Counted from the first letter of the stretch, positions 25,950 through 35,002 are shown. The stretch is DNA of 64,000 nt from CAVTWS01 sp963738445 (GCA_963738445.1 CAVTWS010000012.1:310001-374000); one strand, 5' to 3'. The notes: generated by a model not told the origin, from the sequence alone. Translations and numbers: made by a program.

Positions 25950-28631
25950 ATGCGTCGACTTGTCGGATCCCTACTCACCGTGGCCCTGCTCGGGCTCGGC
26001 GTGCTGATCGCCTCTCCGGCGTCAGCCGCCACGTTCGCGGTGACCAACCTCAACGAGTCGGGGGGAGGCAGCCTTCGTCAGGCGATGCTCGACGCGCAGA
26101 ACACCCCTGGCGCGGACACGATCACGATCGGGGTCACCGGCACGATCAACCTGACCTCGGGCCCACTGCTCTACGAGTCGGCGGACAACCTGACGATCGC
26201 CGGCAACGGCGTCACCGTGTCGGCGGCCACCATGCCCGACGTTACGGCCAGCGGTCGATCGCCACGCGTGTTCGAGCTCTCCGGCTCGACCGGCACCGTG
26301 ACCATCAGCAACATGATCATCACCGGCGGTCGGGCTCACGCCATCCCGCAGACCAACTCGATCGGTTGCAACCAGTACATCCCGGGCAACGGCGGAGGCA
26401 TCTACTCGACCGGCACCCTCGTGCTCACCGAGGTCACCGTCACCGGCAACCGCGCCTTCACCGACACCTTGACCTACCGGCCCTGCATCATCTCGGCCGG
26501 CCAGCAGGTGCCCGGGCCGAGCGATGTGACCGGTCCGGTCGGCGGCCAGGGCGGTGGCGTGTGGGCGTCGGAGTTCCTCACCATCACCAACTCGACCATC
26601 ACCAACAACCAGGCCGACGAGCGCGCCGGTGGCGCCTACACCAGCGCCCAGCTCACCGTCACGGGCTCGCGCATCCAGGCCAACATCGCCGGTGACTCCG
26701 GTGGCGGGCTGTACAGCGAAGGCACCGTGACCACCGTCCGCACGACCGTCAACGCCAACGTCGCCGGCAACGCCGGAGGCGGCATCCTCAGCGCCGCGAA
26801 CATGAGCATCGCCGAGTCGACCATCTCCAACAACACGGCCGGCCGGTTCGCCGGCGGTGTGACCGGCACCGGCACCGGTGAGATCCGCAACTCGACCATC
26901 GCCTCGAACCACTCGGGGCTCGACGGCGAAGCGGCCAGCGGCTACGGCGGCGGTGTCGCCATCCTCGGCAACGGCACGTTCTCGATCCGTTACTCGACCA
27001 TCGCCCGCAACGAGGCGCTCGGCGACGGAGCGAACATCTCGGGCCAGCAGGGTGTCGGCGCGACCGTGTCATGGGTGATCGAGGGCACGGTGCTCTCCGA
27101 TCCGACCGGTACGTCGGACAACTGCGACATCACCAACGTGACCGCAAGCTACTCCTACGCCTTCGGCAACAACGCCGGCGGGTGCTTCCCGACCGGTGGT
27201 GTCGGCACCAATGCCGCCGGGGGCAGCCCGGGCCTCGGTGCGCTCGCCGCCAACGGTGGCGGCACCGACACCATGATGCCCGGAGCCCCGCTCCAGGGTC
27301 AGATCCCCGCTGCCGCGTGCACCGTCGGTGTCGATCAGCGCAACCGGGTCCGCCCCTTCGACAACTTCTGCGACATCGGCGCCGTCGAGGACAACAGCGG
27401 TGAGAACGCCGGGCTCGGCAACGGCGGCGGCACGGTCGACGGCGTCTGCAGCGAGTTCAACGCCATCAACCCCGTCCGGGTGCTCGACACCCGCGAGGCC
27501 GCGGGCGTCACTCGCACGGTGGACAACTCCGGCCAGCCGCTCGGCGTGGGTCGCATCGGCCCCAGTGGCATCATCTCGGTGAGCGTCACCAGCGTCCCGG
27601 GCAACGGCGATGCCGGAGTCCCGAGCAGCGGCGTCGGAGCGGTCGTCCTGAACGTCACCTCGACCGGCGCCACGTCGCCGTCGTTCGTGACGGTGTGGCC
27701 GACCGGGTCCGACCGGCCGCTGGCCTCGAACCTGAACAGCGAGCCCGGCACCGACGTGCCCAACGCCACCATTGCCAAGGTCGGCACCGGCGGCCGCGTC
27801 AGCCTGTTCAACAACGCCGGCAACGTCCACCTCATCGCCGACGTGGTCGGCTGGTACGCCGAGTGCGGCCGCTACCGACCCATCATCCCCACCCGTGTGC
27901 TCGACACCCGAAGCGGCGTCGGCGCTCCCGCGGCCATCGTCAGCTCCGGTGGTCAGCTCTCCGTGACCGTGACCGGGATACCCGGCGCGAACGGTTCGCC
28001 GGGTGTGCCCGTCGCCGGCCAGGTCTCGGCGGTCGTGTTGAACGTCACCGCGACCGAGTCGACGTCGCCGTCGTTCGTCACGGTGTGGCCGACCGGTGAG
28101 GATCAGCCGCTGGCGTCGAACATCAACACCGAACCGGGTCAGGACGTACCGAACCTGGTCATCGCCAAGGTGGGCAACCAGGGTCGGGTGAACCTGTTCA
28201 ACAACGCCGGCTCCACCCATCTGGTGGCCGACGTGCTCGGGTACTTCACCTTCGACAGCACGTTCGTGGCGTTGAACCCGACCCGGGCGCTCGATACCCG
28301 CAGCGGTCTCGGCGCCACGGGCCCGGTCGGCGGGCAACAGTCCCGTGACCTCCGGGTGCTCGGTGTCGGCGCGGTGCCGACCACCGGTGTCGCCGCTGTG
28401 GTCATCAACGTGACCGCGACGGAGTCGAGCGTCCCGTCGTTCGTCACCGTGTGGCCCACCGGCGCCACCCGGCCGAACGCCTCGAGCCTCAACACCGAGC
28501 CCGGGGTCGACGTACCTAACCTCGTCATCGCCAAGGTGGGGGCCGGAGGCAACATCAGCCTGTACAACAACGCCGGGACCGTCCACCTGGTGGGCGACAT
28601 CCTCGGCTACTTCCCGGTGCCGGCCGCCTGA
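25950..28631 (+). CDS. secreted right-handed beta-helix protein with three LDTR repeats
   Basis: ATG 25950 (MRRLVGSLLTVALLGLGVLI) has GGAG at 25941 and yields a signal peptide cut near SPASAA; the protein has 893 residues. From residue 30 to about 480 it forms Gly/Asn/Thr-rich rungs (GGGIYSTGTLVLTEVTVTGN, GGGLYSEGTVTTVRTTVNAN, NNTAGRFAGGVTGTG), the pattern of a parallel beta-helix (POMP/pectate-lyase type). Then three repeats follow, each about 130 residues with VLDTR, NVTxT, SFVTVWPTG, SNLNxEPGxDVPN and ADVxGWY, at about 27460-27870, 27875-28260 and 28261-28630. The paralogous repeats sit in the gene at 21774-23378. It likely acts at the cell surface; no enzyme motif is visible. Confidence 0.8.
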   Translation: MRRLVGSLLTVALLGLGVLIASPASAATFAVTNLNESGGGSLRQAMLDAQNTPGADTITIGVTGTINLTSGPLLYESADNLTIAGNGVTVSAATMPDVTASGRSPRVFELSGSTGTVTISNMIITGGRAHAIPQTNSIGCNQYIPGNGGGIYSTGTLVLTEVTVTGNRAFTDTLTYRPCIISAGQQVPGPSDVTGPVGGQGGGVWASEFLTITNSTITNNQADERAGGAYTSAQLTVTGSRIQANIAGDSGGGLYSEGTVTTVRTTVNANVAGNAGGGILSAANMSIAESTISNNTAGRFAGGVTGTGTGEIRNSTIASNHSGLDGEAASGYGGGVAILGNGTFSIRYSTIARNEALGDGANISGQQGVGATVSWVIEGTVLSDPTGTSDNCDITNVTASYSYAFGNNAGGCFPTGGVGTNAAGGSPGLGALAANGGGTDTMMPGAPLQGQIPAAACTVGVDQRNRVRPFDNFCDIGAVEDNSGENAGLGNGGGTVDGVCSEFNAINPVRVLDTREAAGVTRTVDNSGQPLGVGRIGPSGIISVSVTSVPGNGDAGVPSSGVGAVVLNVTSTGATSPSFVTVWPTGSDRPLASNLNSEPGTDVPNATIAKVGTGGRVSLFNNAGNVHLIADVVGWYAECGRYRPIIPTRVLDTRSGVGAPAAIVSSGGQLSVTVTGIPGANGSPGVPVAGQVSAVVLNVTATESTSPSFVTVWPTGEDQPLASNINTEPGQDVPNLVIAKVGNQGRVNLFNNAGSTHLVADVLGYFTFDSTFVALNPTRALDTRSGLGATGPVGGQQSRDLRVLGVGAVPTTGVAAVVINVTATESSVPSFVTVWPTGATRPNASSLNTEPGVDVPNLVIAKVGAGGNISLYNNAGTVHLVGDILGYFPVPAA

Positions 28632-28658
28632 CCACTACCGGGAGGTGGGTTTCACCCG

Positions 28659-28691
28659 GTGAGGGCCGCGCTTTCGGGCGCGGTCCTCACC
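28659..28691 (+). terminator. hairpin terminator after the beta-helix gene
   Basis: GGTGAGGGCCGCGC pairs with GCGCGGTCCTCACC at 13 of 14 positions around a short TTTCG loop. It lies 27 bp after the stop codon. No U-tract follows, as is common for high-GC actinobacterial terminators. Confidence 0.6.
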
Positions 28692-28842
28692 GCGTCACGG
28701 GCCCGTTCCGGCCGATCGACCCATCCCGGCGCCGTCTCGAATCTCCCATGGTCGCCGACCGGGCGTCCCGGCGGCGCGGTTCGGTCAGCGTCAGGGTGTA
28801 GAACGGGTTCGGGTTCCGGAGGGCGGGAGCCCAGCAGAGCCC

Positions 28843-30348
28843 GTGCTGTTCCCCACCTTCACCTTCGCAGCGTTCTTCGCTGTCGTGCTCCCGCTGTCGT
28901 GGGCACTCCGTCCTCGGCCGCGCCTGTGGAAGGCCTGCCTGCTCGGCGCCAGCTACATCTTCTACGGATACTGGGACGCCCGATTCGTGGCCCTGCTCGT
29001 GGCGATGACGCTCGCCGATCACCTGATCGTGCGTCTGATCACCCGGGCGGGGTCGGTCGAAGCCGCCAGACGTTGGATGATCGCGGGTGTCGCGGTGAAC
29101 CTCGGCGTGCTCGGAGCGTTCAAGTACTACGGCTTCTTCGTCGACGCCGTCGAGCAACGGCTGGGCATCGACAGTCCGGCGCTCGACCTGGTGCTCCCCG
29201 TCGGCATCTCGTTCTTCACCTTCCACGGGATCAGCTACATCGTCGACACCTGGCGTCGAACCTCCGAGCCGGTGTCGCTCATCGACGTGGCGCTGTACAT
29301 CGCCTTCTTTCCCCACATGGTCGCCGGGCCGGTCGTGCGGCCGTCCGAGTTCATGCCGGCGCTGCGGGACATCGAATCCCGGCGCACGGTGCCGGCGAGC
29401 CGGGCGGTGGGACTCATCGCCCGTGGCGTCTTCAAGAAGGTCGTCATCTCGGCGTTCCTGGCCGACTCCCTGGTCGACGAGGCGTTCCACGACCCCGATC
29501 TGTTCACCGGGGCCGAACTGCTCCTGGCCGTGTACGGGTACGCCATCCAGATCTACGCGGATTTCAGCGGGTACACCGACATGGCCATCGGCATCGCTCT
29601 GCTGATGGGGGTCGAGTTCCCGATGAACTTCGACCGTCCGTACACGGCTCCGAGCATGCAGGACTTCTGGCGGCGCTGGCACATGACGCTGTCGCGCTGG
29701 CTCCGGGACTACCTGTACTTCCCGCTCGGCGGGAACCGCAAGGGTCGGCTCATGACCTACCGGAACCTGCTGATCACCATGACCCTGGGCGGACTCTGGC
29801 ACGGCGCGGCGGGGACGTTCATCGTCTGGGGCCTGCTCCAGGGTGGAGCGCTGGCCACCGAGCGCCTGACCTCGGACCTTCGCGGTGAGGTGGACAAGCC
29901 GATCGCGCCACCGGATCCTCGAATCCGCCAGCTCGCCGGGCTCCACGTGGGGGAGCACCTGAGGCCATGGCACGACGACCCGACCTCTCCCGTGCCCTTC
30001 ACGCCCCTCCAGGTGCGCAAGGTGTGGCTCGGGCGGTTCGTCACCTTCCATTTCGTGTGCCTCGGGTGGATCTTCTTCCGGGCCGACTCGATCGCCGACG
30101 CCGGCGCCATCTGCTGGCGCATCTTGTCCGACTGGGGTGGCGTCGACGCCGTCGGCCCGCTGTATGTGCTCGTGGTCGTGGCGGCGATCGCCGTCCAGTA
30201 CCTTCCGCCGCTCATCGGCCATCAGCTCGAAGCGGCCTTCAGTCGGGTACCGGCCCTGGGTCAGGCGTTGGTGCTCGCGTTCTGGTTCGGCATGGTGGTA
30301 GCACTGGCTCCGACCGGCGTGTCGCCGTTCATCTACTTCCAGTTCTGA
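28843..30348 (+). CDS. MBOAT family membrane O-acyltransferase (AlgI-like)
   Basis: The 501-residue multi-pass protein starts at GTG 28843 (VLFPTFTFAAFFAVVLPLSW), the usual opening of AlgI/DltB-type acyltransferases. The invariant histidine lies in LGGLWHGAAGTFIVWG near residue 319, and DFWRRWHMTLSRWLRDYLYFPLGG carries the second conserved His region. These proteins transfer acetyl or acyl groups across the membrane to a partner that acylates a cell-surface glycan. The SGNH gene 53 bp downstream is the probable partner. The 150 bp upstream hold only the previous gene's terminator and no recognised feature. Confidence 0.92.
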   Translation: MLFPTFTFAAFFAVVLPLSWALRPRPRLWKACLLGASYIFYGYWDARFVALLVAMTLADHLIVRLITRAGSVEAARRWMIAGVAVNLGVLGAFKYYGFFVDAVEQRLGIDSPALDLVLPVGISFFTFHGISYIVDTWRRTSEPVSLIDVALYIAFFPHMVAGPVVRPSEFMPALRDIESRRTVPASRAVGLIARGVFKKVVISAFLADSLVDEAFHDPDLFTGAELLLAVYGYAIQIYADFSGYTDMAIGIALLMGVEFPMNFDRPYTAPSMQDFWRRWHMTLSRWLRDYLYFPLGGNRKGRLMTYRNLLITMTLGGLWHGAAGTFIVWGLLQGGALATERLTSDLRGEVDKPIAPPDPRIRQLAGLHVGEHLRPWHDDPTSPVPFTPLQVRKVWLGRFVTFHFVCLGWIFFRADSIADAGAICWRILSDWGGVDAVGPLYVLVVVAAIAVQYLPPLIGHQLEAAFSRVPALGQALVLAFWFGMVVALAPTGVSPFIYFQF

Positions 30349-30401
30349 CCATGCACCTCGCCGACCATGCACCTCGCTGATCGCTCCGTCACCCCGATCG
30401 G

Positions 30402-31667
30402 ATGCTCGCTGTGAAGTACAGCGACTCCCTGGCGCGCGCCACCTCCCCACGCGAGATGGCCGACCCCGAGACGGGTTGGTCTGACGAGCAGTTCCGGGCT
30501 CAGCGCGACCGCGATCTCGAGATCAGCTCCATCCCGGTCGGCTCGATGGTCCGCGCGTCCCTCGTGTGCCTGCTTCTGGCCGCCCTCCTGGCGTCGGGCC
30601 GCATCGTCGAGATCGCCGCCCGGCAGCCGCTGGGGGAGCAGCGGGACATCACCCTCGACCTGGCTCAACACCTCGACCGTGTCGCCAACTTCTTGTCGCT
30701 CAACCGGCCGGCCGATCTGATCGCCGACATCCGTGGGGTGGACAACGCCGGCGAGACCCAGAACGACCTCGACGATCTCTTCAGCGCCGTGGACGACGAC
30801 GGGGGAGCGGTAGCGGTCTCCACCACGGTCGCTGCGCCAGCGGTACCGCTCGCCCCGGGCGACGGAACGGACACCGGCGAACCACCGACCACGATCGCCC
30901 CACCCAAGGAGACCGTCGCCGAGACGGCCGACCCCCTCCCTCCGGACGCCCCCGTCCCTCCGGACGCTGCTCCCCCTCCTCCGGCCACGGTCCCGGCCGC
31001 GCCGGTCACGGTCCGCACGATCGCGGCCATCGCCCCGTTGCGGGTGTTCGTGGCCGGGGACTCCCAGGCCGACCCCGTGGCGTCCGAGCTGGATTCGGCC
31101 GCCCGGTCGGCGGATCGGCCCACCGCGGTCCACAACGGCTCCCGTATCGCGACGGGTCTGGCCCGCCCGGACTACTTCAACTGGCCGGCCGAGCTGTCGT
31201 CGGTCGCCACAGCCGAGAACCCGGACGTGATCATCATGGTCATCGGCGGCAACGACGCCCAGGACATGCAGCGAGACGGCGAGTACTTCGTGGTGGGGAC
31301 CGCGGAGTGGGCTGCCGAGTACGAGGCCCGGGTGGCGCTGGTCATGGACCTGGTCCAATCGGAGCAGCGGCGGATCCTGTGGATCAACCAACCGCCTCTG
31401 CGCGAAGCCGACGACGATCACGCGGCGGACCTCATCAACCTCGCGATCGCCAACGCCGCGTCGACCCGTCCGTGGGTCCGGGTGATCGACGCCCACACCA
31501 TGTTCGGCGGGCCCGATGGCTCGTATGTCGAGTCCTACACCGGTCCCGACGGCGAGTCGTTCGACTCGCGCCAAGACGACGGCGTGCACCTCACCAGGCG
31601 AGCGTCGCGGGTCCTTGCTGGTGTCATCGACGACATGCTGGCCGAATGGTTCCCCGTGGCCAGCTGA
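30402..31667 (+). CDS. membrane-anchored SGNH hydrolase (DUF459-like) with Pro/Thr linker
   Basis: The 421-residue protein starts at ATG 30402. A single membrane helix lies near residues 47-65 (VRASLVCLLLAALLASG), after a charged cytoplasmic N-terminus. A long Pro/Ala/Thr linker follows (residues about 130-215). The SGNH domain starts with RVFVAGDSQAD (block I Ser near residue 222) and has VIGGNDAQDM (Gly/Asn block). It ends with the catalytic DGVHLTRRA. The arrangement fits an extracytoplasmic esterase/acetyltransferase that receives acyl groups from the adjacent MBOAT. Substrate unknown; a wall or capsule polysaccharide is inferred. Confidence 0.82.
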   Translation: MLAVKYSDSLARATSPREMADPETGWSDEQFRAQRDRDLEISSIPVGSMVRASLVCLLLAALLASGRIVEIAARQPLGEQRDITLDLAQHLDRVANFLSLNRPADLIADIRGVDNAGETQNDLDDLFSAVDDDGGAVAVSTTVAAPAVPLAPGDGTDTGEPPTTIAPPKETVAETADPLPPDAPVPPDAAPPPPATVPAAPVTVRTIAAIAPLRVFVAGDSQADPVASELDSAARSADRPTAVHNGSRIATGLARPDYFNWPAELSSVATAENPDVIIMVIGGNDAQDMQRDGEYFVVGTAEWAAEYEARVALVMDLVQSEQRRILWINQPPLREADDDHAADLINLAIANAASTRPWVRVIDAHTMFGGPDGSYVESYTGPDGESFDSRQDDGVHLTRRASRVLAGVIDDMLAEWFPVAS

Positions 31668-31708
31668 GTGGTTCTCCGTGGAGAGCTGAGCCGCGCATCG
31701 AGCGTCAG

Positions 31709-32275
31709 TCAGTTGAGCCAGGGCTGGACGGGGTGCGAGTCGAGGCGATCGAGCCCGCCGTCACGACGGGCCAACGCGGTCGTCCACAAGCGGATCGGGT
31801 CGGGAAGGAACGCATCGCCGACCTCGGCCGGGCTCACCAACCATGCACCGGAGTCGATCTCGTCCTCGAGCTGCCCACCACCCCACCCGGCATACCCGCT
31901 GAACACCCGGATCCGGAGCACGCCCGCCGTCGGGACCGCGGCCAGGTCGACGGTCGCCAGCTTCGGCAGCACCCAGAACGCTCCATCGCCGGCAGCGGGG
32001 GAGGGGTGGTCGAGATCGGGCTCGCCGTACTCGCCGAGGGCGATCACCGCCATCGGCGACACCGGGCCACCGGCGAACGCCACCTCGGGAGGAGCGATCA
32101 GGTGGCGCCAGGAGTCGATGGCGTCGCCGAGCACGTAGTCGCTCGGCCGGGTGAGTACGACACCGAGAGCGCCCTCGTCGGAGTGCTGGAGCAGGAGGAC
32201 GACGGTGCGGTCGAAGCTCGGGTCGGACAGGGACGGAGTGGCGATGAGCAGCATGCCCGCCAGGGAGGTCTCCAC
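31709..32275 (-). CDS. YqgE/AlgH family (UPF0301) protein
   Basis: The GTG at 32275 gives 188 residues starting VETSLAGMLLIATPSLSDPS. The family signature SFDRTVVLLLQHSDEGALGVVLTRPS is present, as are FAGGPVSPMAVIAL and RVFSGYAGWGGGQLEDEI. An open frame continues upstream but contains hairpin DNA. YqgE proteins are conserved but biochemically undefined; AlgH was linked to transcription control in Pseudomonas. The gene runs in the same direction as the DUF480/YceH gene, separated by about 200 bp of repeats. Confidence 0.85.
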   Translation of the reverse strand: METSLAGMLLIATPSLSDPSFDRTVVLLLQHSDEGALGVVLTRPSDYVLGDAIDSWRHLIAPPEVAFAGGPVSPMAVIALGEYGEPDLDHPSPAAGDGAFWVLPKLATVDLAAVPTAGVLRIRVFSGYAGWGGGQLEDEIDSGAWLVSPAEVGDAFLPDPIRLWTTALARRDGGLDRLDSHPVQPWLN

Positions 32276-32339
32276 ATCCGCATTGTCGCATCGTTGGGGC
32301 AGCAACGCCCGCCGGACGAGCAGGCCCCATCCCGTTCTC

Positions 32340-32377
32340 GGTGGGTGGCGTACGCCGCAGGGCGTACGCCACCCACC
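32340..32377. repeat. perfect 17-bp inverted repeat (hairpin)
   Basis: GGTGGGTGGCGTACGCC (32340-32356) is followed by a GCAG loop and its exact reverse complement (32361-32377). It lies about 65 bp upstream of the YqgE start and about 97 bp beyond the stop of the YceH-like gene, so it could terminate that transcript. No poly-T follows. Confidence 0.75.
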
Positions 32378-32420
32378 CAGTTTGGGGGTTTGTGGGTCCA
32401 ACTTGACATAACGTGGATTT

Positions 32421-32468
32421 CCGGCGCTCGCCGGACCAGTGTCATGGCCGGCGCTCGCCGGACCAGTG
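32421..32468. repeat. two 21-bp direct repeats, each a small palindrome
   Basis: The 21-bp unit at 32421-32441 recurs identically at 32448-32468. Each contains the inverted repeat CCGGCG-CT-CGCCGG. They sit just beyond the stop of the YceH-like gene. Confidence 0.75.
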
Positions 32469-32473
32469 CGGCG

Positions 32474-33121
32474 TCAGCCGCCGAGGGACTCGACCAGGGC
32501 GGCCACCTGCCCACGCAGGTCGGCCAGTTCGTGTTCGAGGTGCTCGACCCGGGCCTCGAGCTCGCCCGTTCGGTCCAGGCGCACGGCGGTCGTCGTATCC
32601 GAACCTGTCGTCGGTGCATGCCCGACGACAGGTTCGCCCGTCAGCAGGTGCGTGACCCGGGCTTCCCGCTCGCCCGGGCGCTTGTCGAGACGCAGAGCGA
32701 TCGGGTCGGGTCGTTCGACTAGAACGTCAATGGCCGTGTCGATATCGAACGTCCGTTCGGTCCCGGCGTACCGTTCGGTCCGGGTCTTGAGCTCGGCGAG
32801 GGTCTGGGGACCGCGGAGGGCCAGGACGGCGAGCACGCTGAGGGCGGCATCGTCGAGTCCGAGCGACTCCCCCGCGACATGCCGGTGTTTAGCGACCCGG
32901 TGGCCGGCGCCGTGGGCCGTGCGCGCCAGGCCGCGCTGGCGGAGCGACATGACCGTGGCGTCGATCTGGCGTTCGCTGTAGTCGACCACCGGCTCACGGT
33001 TCGTCGCCTGGTTGCACGCCATGCGCAAGCCGTTCGTGCTCATCGGGTACTGGTCGGGTGTCGTGGCCGCCTTTTCGATCAGGCAGCCCAGCACGCGCAC
33101 TTCCTCAGGGGTCAGATCCAC
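32474..33121 (-). CDS. YceH-family protein (DUF480), winged-helix type
   Basis: The GTG at 33121 gives 215 residues starting VDLTPEEVRVLGCLIEKA. The YceH signature continues TTPDQYPMSTNGLRMACNQ and NREPVVDYSE. A second repeat-like part follows (LDDAALSVLAVLALRGPQT). The C-terminal 35 residues form a coiled coil (ELEARVEHLEHELADLRGQV). DUF480 proteins hold paired winged-helix folds and are widely conserved with no established role. The RG-rich protein gene starts divergently about 90 bp away. Confidence 0.85.
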   Translation of the reverse strand: MDLTPEEVRVLGCLIEKAATTPDQYPMSTNGLRMACNQATNREPVVDYSERQIDATVMSLRQRGLARTAHGAGHRVAKHRHVAGESLGLDDAALSVLAVLALRGPQTLAELKTRTERYAGTERTFDIDTAIDVLVERPDPIALRLDKRPGEREARVTHLLTGEPVVGHAPTTGSDTTTAVRLDRTGELEARVEHLEHELADLRGQVAALVESLGG

Positions 33122-33196
33122 CCCCGGATCGTACCGAACGCGGCGCGTCGGGCTCGGATGCCCGCCTCCGGCATACGCGTCGAGGTCAGCAACAGG

Positions 33197-33202
33197 TAGC
33201 GT
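33197..33202 (+). promoter_or_regulatory. possible leaderless promoter (-10 TAGCGT)
   Basis: TAGCGT ends 8 nt before ATG 33211. If used, the transcript would start at or next to the start codon, as in many actinobacterial leaderless genes. No -35 element is obvious and no ribosome site precedes the ATG. Confidence 0.25.
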
Positions 33203-33210
33203 ACCGAACC

Positions 33211-34548
33211 ATGTCCCGGCGCCTGGATATCGAGCTGACGAGCAAGCGTGACGACGCAACCTGGACCTGGCGTGCTGCCGGGGCCAAGCAGCCGAAGGGT
33301 GTCGTGTCGTCCGACCTGGTGGGCGAGGCGCAAGTCGGTGACATTTTGAAGGTCGAGGCCGAAGCCGACCTCGACGGCATCGTCGTCACCGCCGTGCTTC
33401 GAGGCAAGGAACGCTCCACCTCGGGCAACGTGCTGGAGATCCTCGGCTCGGGTCGTGAGGAACCGACCATCGAGACCCGACTCGCCGGACGCGGCGCACG
33501 CGGCGGCGATCGCCGTGACCGCGGCGATCGCAATGACCGTGGCCCCCGCCCGGGCGGCGACCGACGAGACCGGGGCCCGCGCCCCGGCGGCGAGCGCGGC
33601 GACCGCGGACCCCGCTCCGACGCGGAACGCCGTGATGGTCCACGTCGTGGCGAACGCCCCGCCCGACCCGGTGGCGATGGCCGCCCCGACAGCCGTTCGA
33701 GCCGCCCGGCCTCCGATCGCGCCCATCGCCCGGAGCGCAAGCGTCCACCGGTCGACGCCCGACCCCGCGCCAAACGCCTGCGAGCGGGCCGGGTTCACCG
33801 CCGTCAGGCCGTGCAGGCGCTCAGCCCCGAGCTGCGCCCGCTGGCCGAGGTGCTCCTCCACGGAGGTGTCCCGTCGCTGCGCCAGGCCGTCGACCGGGTG
33901 AACGAGTTGGCCCGGGCCGAGGGCCGCACCGACCTTCCGATCGATCGCCTGGTGACCTTGTCCGAGAAGCTGCTCCCGCCGCTTCGAGCCGCGGACTGGC
34001 GTGACCGGGCCCAGGCCGCCCTGTCCGGCATGGCCGAGCTCGACCTCCGCGACCTTCGGTCCGTCGTCGTCGCCGCCGATACCCAGGCCCGCGATGAAGA
34101 GGCCCGGGCCCTGGCCGAGGAGATCCGTCGCGGCCTGGCCGCACACGTCGACAGCGAGCACCGCGCCTGGTTGCAGGAGATCGCCGAGATGCTGGCCGAG
34201 GGCCGCGCCGTCCGGGCGCTGCGATTGTCCTCCCGTCCACCGAAGGCGGGCGCTCCCCTGCCCGTCGACCTCGCCGAGCGGCTCACCGCCGCCGCCAACG
34301 AGGCGCTCTCCGGTGACGCCGCCCCCGATCGTTGGGCCACGGTTCTCGATGCGGTCGCGTTCTCGCCCGTGCGCCAACACGTCGTCCCGACGGGTGTGCC
34401 CGAACAGCGCTCCGACGAGCTCGTCAACACCGTCAAGAAGCTCGCCGAGCGGGTGCCCACCATCGCCGCGATGGTGTTCCCTCCCGCCGCCCCGGCGGCG
34501 CTCACCCCGCCGCCCCCTCCGGTGCCTCCCCCACCTCCGCTGGTGTGA
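33211..34548 (+). CDS. unknown protein with RG/DRR-rich disordered segment
   Basis: The 445-residue protein starts at ATG 33211 (MSRRLDIELTSKRDDATWTW). The N-terminal 80 residues look like a small beta-barrel: DLVGEAQVGDILKVEAEADL and IVVTAVLRGKER suggest an S1/TRAM or OB-like fold. Residues about 95-190 are a low-complexity stretch of repeated DRRDRG, RPGGD/E and DRGPR units, strongly basic and disordered. The remaining 255 residues are Leu/Ala-rich helices (ELRPLAEVLLHGGVPSLRQA), ending in a Pro tail (PPPPPVPPPPPLV). RG-rich segments often bind RNA; this is inference. I do not recognise the family. Confidence 0.75.
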   Translation: MSRRLDIELTSKRDDATWTWRAAGAKQPKGVVSSDLVGEAQVGDILKVEAEADLDGIVVTAVLRGKERSTSGNVLEILGSGREEPTIETRLAGRGARGGDRRDRGDRNDRGPRPGGDRRDRGPRPGGERGDRGPRSDAERRDGPRRGERPARPGGDGRPDSRSSRPASDRAHRPERKRPPVDARPRAKRLRAGRVHRRQAVQALSPELRPLAEVLLHGGVPSLRQAVDRVNELARAEGRTDLPIDRLVTLSEKLLPPLRAADWRDRAQAALSGMAELDLRDLRSVVVAADTQARDEEARALAEEIRRGLAAHVDSEHRAWLQEIAEMLAEGRAVRALRLSSRPPKAGAPLPVDLAERLTAAANEALSGDAAPDRWATVLDAVAFSPVRQHVVPTGVPEQRSDELVNTVKKLAERVPTIAAMVFPPAAPAALTPPPPPVPPPPPLV

Positions 34549-34574
34549 TCCGGGGGCCGGGTAATGACGCCCGG

Positions 34575-34978
34575 TCAGGCGATCGTGCCGATGATCCCGT
34601 GCTCGTGCAGGAACTCGGCCAAGCCGTCCACCAGGTTGAGGGCGGCGACCTTCTCGAGCGGCACCCAGGCCGCCTCGGCGGCGTCGGTACCAGCGACCGG
34701 GTCGTCGTCCGTCCAGGCGGTGGCGAGAGAAGTCCATGATGACGTGGTGATAGGGGTCGTCGATCCGCTCCACCCAACCCAGGAATGAGCCGCAGACGGC
34801 GTCGATGCCGGTTTCCTTCGCGGAGCTCGCGTACCACGGCCTCGGCCAGCAGCTCACCGGGCTCGACCCGGCCGCCGGGGATCGACCACTCCCCCGCCGC
34901 CGGACCATGTCCGCGCCGGACGAGCAGCAGGCAGTCATCGTTGACGACGACCGCGCCGACGCACACTTCGACGTTCAT
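34575..34978 (-). CDS. Nudix hydrolase, two frameshifts
   Basis: ATG 34978 (MNVEVCVGAVVVNDDCLLLV) starts a protein of about 133 residues. The Nudix box reads GGRVEPGELLAEAVVRELREETG when one extra G near 34815 is removed. The second break, near 34722, joins DPYHHVIMDFS to ATAWTDDDPVAGTD. The C-terminus LNLVDGLAEFLHEHGIIGT is family-like. Nudix enzymes hydrolyse nucleoside diphosphates linked to another group, such as oxidised nucleotides or ADP-ribose; the substrate is not defined. All motif residues are kept, favouring sequence error over decay. Confidence 0.75.
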
Positions 34979-35002
34979 CTCAGCCTCCCTTCGATCCGCA
35001 GC

